From: Akkermansiaceae bacterium
Lineage (GTDB): Bacteria > Verrucomicrobiota > Verrucomicrobiia > Verrucomicrobiales > Akkermansiaceae
Length of the DNA: 10,103 nt
Reading direction: 5' to 3'
Assembly (NCBI GenBank): GCA_029288115.1
Contig: JARFPV010000357.1
Span: 1 to 10,103, forward strand
This document shows, piece by piece, positions 6,283-10,103 of this stretch. The position numbers and the translations under genes were made by a program. The notes beneath the pieces were generated by a model. That model did no database searches. It saw only the letters and a program-made list of their open reading frames with translations, and was not told the origin of the DNA. Every line of letters begins with the position of its first letter. Positions within the stretch are counted from its first letter, which is position 1.

Positions 6283-6741
6283 ATGATGCGTGCCGGCAGC
6301 ATGATCGTAGAACTCACCCTGGCCTTGGGACTACTCACCGCCATCGGGCTTACTGTATTCAAAGGATCACTCGACCTCATGGGGCCGCGCCAGTGGACCA
6401 TCTACCAGAATATCACAGACGCCCACCTCACCTATGAGGAAGCCTATGCCCAGCGCATCAGCTTCGAGGAACTAACTGATCTCGACTCACCGTGGCCAGT
6501 TTTTCCGGCACGTAGTGAAACCGAAGTCGAAATAGGCAAGTTCCCCGGAGGCAGCCCCATTATGGCTACAGTGATCCGCACGCGAATCGCAGACACGAAC
6601 AATCTACCTTCAGCCGGCGGCAACGGCACCCTGACATCCAATCCATCGGAGATGGAGACATGGCAGCTCCAAAGCCACCTTACCTATGTCATAGGAGGTG
6701 AGGAATACGTCAAATCCAGAACCGTGGTTCGCTCACAATGA
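6283..6741 (+). CDS. Minor pseudopilin-like protein (prepilin-type N-terminus, GspI-like position)
   Basis: 152 residues from ATG 6283 (adjacent ATG at 6286). Residues RAG|SMIVELTLALGLLTAIGLTV show a type IV prepilin-like signal: Gly before the cut, Glu at +5 and a 20-residue hydrophobic helix. Position +1 is Ser rather than the usual Phe or Met. The leader is only five residues from this start. The frame stays open far upstream, and a TTG at 6247 would give a longer basic leader (KAHGKRRKPAMMRAG), so a non-ATG start is possible. The rest is a small globular domain without recognisable motifs. Prepilin peptidase would trim the leader and the helix would sit in the inner membrane before assembly into a pilus or pseudopilus. 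The gene overlaps the next by four bases (ATGA). Size and order recall GspI of type II secretion or a minor pilin such as PilV; a specific orthology is not supported. Confidence 0.82.
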   Translation: MMRAGSMIVELTLALGLLTAIGLTVFKGSLDLMGPRQWTIYQNITDAHLTYEEAYAQRISFEELTDLDSPWPVFPARSETEVEIGKFPGGSPIMATVIRTRIADTNNLPSAGGNGTLTSNPSEMETWQLQSHLTYVIGGEEYVKSRTVVRSQ

Positions 6742-7277
6742 ACATCGCAGCTAACAGACACAAGATCCGTCGTGGTTTCACGCTGATCGAGATGACGGTG
6801 ACTATTACCGTAGGGCTCATGGTGGCAGGAATCTCCCTGACCCTATTCAACAGCCAATTGATGTCCTATAAAATCCTGAAGACACAAAATTTTCTCGTTA
6901 GCGAAGCTCCTCAGGTCAACAACACTCTAAACCGCATCGTTTCACGTGCTAACTTTTTCCGCATGTATGAGAGTCTGAACGATGCCACCACCGGCTACAA
7001 TGCGGTCATCGCGGATGGCAAGGTACTCGCCCTCAAGTTTCAGGATCCGTCTGACGGCAGCAGCAGCTATGGTGTCATCTCATTCAACAGCAATACCAAC
7101 AGCCTCGATTACTACAACGTCAGCAACATGGCAGAACTCGCAGTTGCCGATCCTGACTGGACAATTTCTTCCCAACTCAGTGACGCCGTTTTCTACATTC
7201 AAAATGGTGTCCTCCGCATCAAGCTCACCGGGCCAAACGGTGAGGAAATCATCTATTCAACCACCACTCAACGATGA
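6738..7277 (+). CDS. Prepilin-like protein with class III signal (GspJ/PilW-like position)
   Basis: 179 residues. The textbook prepilin motif is present: basic leader of 13 residues (RHKIRRG), then FTLIEMTVTITVGLMVAGIS, giving cleavage G13|F14, Glu at +5 (E18) and a hydrophobic helix to about residue 35. Prepilin peptidase would cleave and N-methylate it. Residues 40-60 continue as an amphipathic helix, and the C-terminal part is a Ser/Asn/Asp-rich globular domain with no cysteine pair. Position 2 of three in a tightly coupled operon (ATGA overlaps on both sides) resembles GspJ of type II secretion or PilW of type IV pili. It could also be one of the small members of the Verrucomicrobia-specific prepilin-like cassettes described from Verrucomicrobium and Chthoniobacter. 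No Shine-Dalgarno sequence; the start is fixed by the prepilin leader and the overlap. Confidence 0.9.
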   Translation: MNIAANRHKIRRGFTLIEMTVTITVGLMVAGISLTLFNSQLMSYKILKTQNFLVSEAPQVNNTLNRIVSRANFFRMYESLNDATTGYNAVIADGKVLALKFQDPSDGSSSYGVISFNSNTNSLDYYNVSNMAELAVADPDWTISSQLSDAVFYIQNGVLRIKLTGPNGEEIIYSTTTQR

Positions 7278-9322
7278 ACATTCATAAATGCCATAAGACA
7301 AAGGGAACTCCAGGATTCGCATCCATTCTCACCGTAACATCCGTAGGCGTCGCCCTGCTGATTGTTCTGATATCCATGTACGAAGGCACTGTGGAATCAC
7401 AGACCGTACAATCCAAAAACATGCTCAAGTCCGACTACCAACAGCGTGAGGAAGCATTTCTCAGAGCTCTGGTCACTATTATACCCAACAAAGCCATGCT
7501 CTGCATGCAGGACAACTCACAACCATGGGCTGTCAGAGAGCAACTGCGCTGGAACCAGATCATCGATGAAGCCCTCGCTATCTCCAACTCCAACGCCGCC
7601 GTCACTACCTCCGTAGCTGGTTCACTTGGAATCAATTCCATGCGGAATGCCAATAGTGCCGACAGCCAATTAGCCCGAAACACCGTCGTAAAACCTCTGA
7701 GCTATCTGACCTATGAAGGTGCGCGTTACCTCAACGCCGTCACTTCCGGTACTAATATCACTGCCACCTCAGACTTTCCCCCACCTCTCGAGTGCTCAGA
7801 CTGGGAGCAACTTCGTGACGCCTACTATCCTATCGTTTCACACCACAAAAAGTATGGCAGTTCTGCCTCCGGCTGGGTCATGGACTCCGTCACGGATTTC
7901 CCACAATACAACCGCGTCGCCGCGCCAAAACTCCACTTCAACTACCAGGACGGGGATCATCTCATCGCCAAGCACAACTGGTGGGCATTCGAGCTCTCCT
8001 TTGCCAGTCAGGACAAGACAAATACAAAACTGAAATCACGTAAAAAACGCTTCCTTATCTCACTCTACGAGATCCCCTCCCAACTACCGATCTCCGCCTC
8101 AACATTCACCTCATTTGGAACCCATGTCGACGGCACTGAATGGAATATAAACCTCAGAGGCGGCGTCTTCGCAGCAAAAGTCGAGACTGAAGGATCCTTT
8201 TCAACCGACTCCATTGCCAGCCGACAGGGTGCCAAGTTGTCTTCGCAAACCACGGTAAATGGCAACTACACAGCCGGCGCCGATGGCAGCAATCCCTTTG
8301 CAGGCAATGCCCGTGAACAATTTCAGTCTGAGGGCAATGTTTTCCCGATTTCCTCCGCCTCAGACGGAGGCAGAGTGTCGTTTGTCCCGATCAACCGTGG
8401 GCTGGAATTCTATGACGATTCAATTGGATCAGGAGACAGTCCCAGCAGCGTGAATGCTGTATCCCCTACATCATGGGATTATTACAGCATTGGAGCCAAA
8501 CAATGCCGCATGCGTCTCAAAGTCACCGACGTCGTATCTGCCAGTGATCAGACACCCACAGAGATTCAGTTCAGTTACTACGCAGATGATCCCGATGACG
8601 GAATCGAGGGGAACATGGTCACAGAAACCTTTACCAAAGGAACAAACTGGCCGGACGATACTGACACTGAAGGCGAGACATTCCCCTTCCATGTAGAGAA
8701 CTCAGCGTCGGGTCGCCCCTGCATTTCAATCTACCTGCAAAGACTTACAAGCTATTTGGAAACCAAAAACGCAGGAGATTTCACAATTAACAAATCACTC
8801 TCCGTCAATGTTGACTACACCGGCAACACATCCATTGCCAAACCCCCATTCCCAAGCGCTGGCGGAGACATGGCCGTGTTGCTTCAGGACGGCAAGGATT
8901 TGACAGCATTCACTGAGGGCTTTTCCTTGGTATCCAATATGCGGCTGATCATTGCAGACGATCTGAATATCACCTCAACTACCACTCCTGCAGGCGTCGT
9001 TCTACCAGCAGGAGAAGAGTTCTACCCTCCGCTTTCGCTCTTTGCTCCCGAAAAACGATATGGCGACAGCGGCATACCGCTCAAAATCGATATTGATGGC
9101 CAACTTGGCTCACTAGCGAAAAACAATACTGCTCCAATACGGATTGCCGATCTGAAGTCAGGAGTCGCCGATCAGGTTGTTCCAGATAACATCACTGCTA
9201 CACTTAAACAAATCAATCACCCAGCTGAACTTCCCCCGATTAATATCATGAACTGGATGATCGTCATCCGGGAAATCCACCCGAGATATATGCCAGAATC
9301 CACTGGCCAGTACTCTCCCTAA
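7274..9322 (+). CDS. Large prepilin-like membrane-anchored protein lacking Glu+5 (GspK/PilX-like position)
   Basis: 682 residues. N-terminus: basic leader (MNIHKCHKTKGTPG), a possible prepilin cut at G14|F15, then the hydrophobic helix FASILTVTSVGVALLIVLIS. Position +5 is Leu, not Glu. In type II secretion the known pseudopilin without Glu+5 is GspK, which is also the largest and caps the pseudopilus tip. Residues 37-70 are a polar helix, followed by a very large Ser/Thr/Asn/Asp-rich extracytoplasmic region. Recognisable segments are ISLYEIPSQLPISAS (about 265), a Gly/Ser-rich stretch near 325-350, TAFTEGFSLVSNMRLI (about 546) and FYPPLSLFAPEKRYG (583-597). At twice the length of GspK it resembles the large member of the prepilin-like cassettes of Verrucomicrobia. 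A link to that family (Verru_Chthon cassette protein A) is my suspicion, not shown. The gene starts in an ATGA overlap with the 6738 gene. Alternatively it is a substrate or adhesin displayed through a pilin-like anchor. Confidence 0.85.
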   Translation: MNIHKCHKTKGTPGFASILTVTSVGVALLIVLISMYEGTVESQTVQSKNMLKSDYQQREEAFLRALVTIIPNKAMLCMQDNSQPWAVREQLRWNQIIDEALAISNSNAAVTTSVAGSLGINSMRNANSADSQLARNTVVKPLSYLTYEGARYLNAVTSGTNITATSDFPPPLECSDWEQLRDAYYPIVSHHKKYGSSASGWVMDSVTDFPQYNRVAAPKLHFNYQDGDHLIAKHNWWAFELSFASQDKTNTKLKSRKKRFLISLYEIPSQLPISASTFTSFGTHVDGTEWNINLRGGVFAAKVETEGSFSTDSIASRQGAKLSSQTTVNGNYTAGADGSNPFAGNAREQFQSEGNVFPISSASDGGRVSFVPINRGLEFYDDSIGSGDSPSSVNAVSPTSWDYYSIGAKQCRMRLKVTDVVSASDQTPTEIQFSYYADDPDDGIEGNMVTETFTKGTNWPDDTDTEGETFPFHVENSASGRPCISIYLQRLTSYLETKNAGDFTINKSLSVNVDYTGNTSIAKPPFPSAGGDMAVLLQDGKDLTAFTEGFSLVSNMRLIIADDLNITSTTTPAGVVLPAGEEFYPPLSLFAPEKRYGDSGIPLKIDIDGQLGSLAKNNTAPIRIADLKSGVADQVVPDNITATLKQINHPAELPPINIMNWMIVIREIHPRYMPESTGQYSP

Positions 9323-9385
9323 GCGAACATCAAGCTCGCTCAATCCTAATTGGAAACACACCCGAAACCACTCACTATTTATTGT

Positions 9386-9922
9386 ATGAAATGCATGATC
9401 TTCACCAGTTTGATCTGCTTCAGCATCTCCATTGCTCATGCAGAAGATGACACCAAGCGCATTCCGCGCAAACCACCCACCCATGCGGAATTGGCAAAAA
9501 AAAGGGCTGATCTGGCACAAAAAAAAGTTGTTCGCATCGCAACCAGCAAAAAACCACTGGCTAAACATAAAAAACAAAGCCTGATCAACAATTCCACTTT
9601 GCTGGCTGATGGCAGCAACTGGACCCTCGTCCCGAAAGGCGCCGTTCTTAATGTGCCTGCACGTTACCAAGACAAGATTGTCATCAAACCCACAGGCAAG
9701 CTACTCGAGTGGAGGAAATTCCTGCGCAAGAACCAAGGATGGCTACAAACCTATCCCGTAAGCATGAAAGAGGCCCAGGGAAAACATAAAATGAGCGACA
9801 AGGCTGTGGCAGCCTACCACTCAATCGGCAAGGTAATCGTCGCAACCTGTGCCAATGGACCAATTTCCGTGGCCAAACAACCCGCCAAGGCGATCCAGCC
9901 CACAAACCAAGACAAGGAGTAA
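9386..9922 (+). CDS. Small secreted basic protein of unknown function, family A copy 3 (A3)
   Basis: 178 residues from ATG 9386. An in-frame TTG at 9350 would add 12 residues in front of a complete signal peptide and is unlikely. Signal peptide about 1-19 (MIFTSLICFSISIAHA, cleavage before EDD). Residues 20-68 are very Lys/Arg-rich with two PxK-like segments and could form a disordered basic arm. Residues 69-168 are the family A domain. P83, P91, P102, G104-K105, W109, F112, W119, T122, A130 and G132-K133 hold the same spacing as in the copies at 500 and 4082. The mature chain is strongly basic (32 Lys/Arg against 12 Asp/Glu). Two A8 runs (9496-9503, 9519-9526) lie in the linker codons. The gene follows the 682-residue pseudopilin-like gene by 63 bases with no terminator between them, and a strong terminator follows it. 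This ties family A to the pilin-like operon. Unlike the other copies it has no family P gene after it within the window. Confidence 0.9.
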   Translation: MKCMIFTSLICFSISIAHAEDDTKRIPRKPPTHAELAKKRADLAQKKVVRIATSKKPLAKHKKQSLINNSTLLADGSNWTLVPKGAVLNVPARYQDKIVIKPTGKLLEWRKFLRKNQGWLQTYPVSMKEAQGKHKMSDKAVAAYHSIGKVIVATCANGPISVAKQPAKAIQPTNQDKE

Positions 9923-9952
9923 ACTCCGGTCATCAACACAGAATTCCCCATC

Positions 9953-9986
9953 TCCCCGTATGCTGCTGCATTCGGGGATTTTTTTT
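9953..9986 (+). terminator. Strong Rho-independent terminator of the pseudopilin/A3 operon
   Basis: TCCCCGTATGC (9953-9963) pairs with GCATTCGGGGA (9968-9978) around a TGCT loop, with a single T-T mismatch in an 11-position stem, followed by eight T (9979-9986). It lies 30 bases after the stop at 9922. The opposite strand has no T-run after the hairpin, so it acts in the + direction only. Confidence 0.9.
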
Positions 9987-10103
9987 GCCCAGCAGTCAGA
10001 CAGCCATGCTTATCACCCAGCTAGGATGATCCGGCAGTTGATGCCTGCCTTTCACCGGTAGCCTCTTATGTTGAACCACTATTGGCCGGGAACACTGCAA
10101 GAC
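9987..10103. other. Edge region with no confident gene
   Basis: The last 117 bases show no reliable gene. On the minus strand one frame is open from the edge to a TGA at 9998-9996 (35 residues), which could be the end of a convergent gene, but its codon choice (ATA, AGG, CTA) is unlike the neighbours. On the plus strand an ATG at 10068 opens a frame of 12 codons to the edge. A small hairpin GGCAG (10033-10037) with CTGCC (10045-10049) lies between them. None can be decided without flanking sequence. Confidence 0.4.

Noticed and set aside
9322..9340. Small inverted repeat AGCGA/TCGCT after the 682-residue gene
   Set aside because: Five base pairs with a nine-base loop and no T-run; too weak to call a terminator.
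9350..9385. TTG start at 9350 for the third family A protein
   Set aside because: The ATG at 9386 gives a compact 19-residue signal peptide ending in AHA; the extension has no support.
9158..9670. 170-residue minus-strand frame
   Set aside because: It spans the end of the pilin-like gene and the start of A3 in antisense. Both plus-strand genes have stronger support.
1..10103. CRISPR arrays, tRNA or rRNA genes, insertion sequences, attachment sites
   Set aside because: I found no regularly spaced repeats, no recognisable RNA gene, and no transposase, integrase or terminal inverted repeats.

Overview
The window looks like chromosomal DNA from a Verrucomicrobiota bacterium, most plausibly the Akkermansia/Rubritalea side of Verrucomicrobiales. 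This placement is an inference. It rests on a mid-GC composition, many secreted proteins with no recognised family, prepilin-like cassettes carrying one very large member, and no Shine-Dalgarno sequence before any start I examined. I see no rRNA, tRNA, transposase, integrase or CRISPR array.

Layout. (I) Positions 2-2088, + strand: the 3' end of an unrecognised gene cut by the window edge, then a small secreted protein (500-1072; 'family A') and a larger secreted protein (1102-2088; 'family P'), closed by a hairpin terminator at 2145-2170. (II) Positions 2340-5666, + strand: a secreted double-psi beta-barrel-like protein, a secreted protein with a His/Gly/Asn linker and an EF-hand-like DxDxDG loop, then a second A+P pair (4082-4579 and 4608-5666). 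A perfect hairpin at 5688-5714 follows and lies inside the tail of a convergent gene. (III) Positions 5653-6219, - strand: a small secreted protein of unknown family that overlaps the P2 gene tail to tail. (IV) Positions 6283-9922, + strand: three genes joined by ATGA overlaps. They encode two prepilin-like proteins and a 682-residue protein with a prepilin-like N-terminus lacking Glu+5. A third family A protein follows, then a strong terminator at 9953-9986. The last ~117 bases hold no confident gene.

How they may fit together. Apart from the truncated gene, whose N-terminus is missing, every protein has either a signal peptide or a prepilin-type membrane segment, so the window encodes an envelope or extracellular programme. 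Three family A paralogues share a gapless spacing signature. Two are paired with a family P paralogue and one is attached to the pseudopilin trio. The simplest reading is an exported multi-component surface structure, or secretion-substrate set, in which family A is the common part. This is inference. The sequence shows the paralogy, the pairing, the exported nature and the operon structure, but not a biochemical activity.

The most notable points are the reused A/P module, the opposite net charge of the two P paralogues (about +17 against about -31 by hand count), and an I-J-K-like minor pseudopilin trio with an oversized third member.
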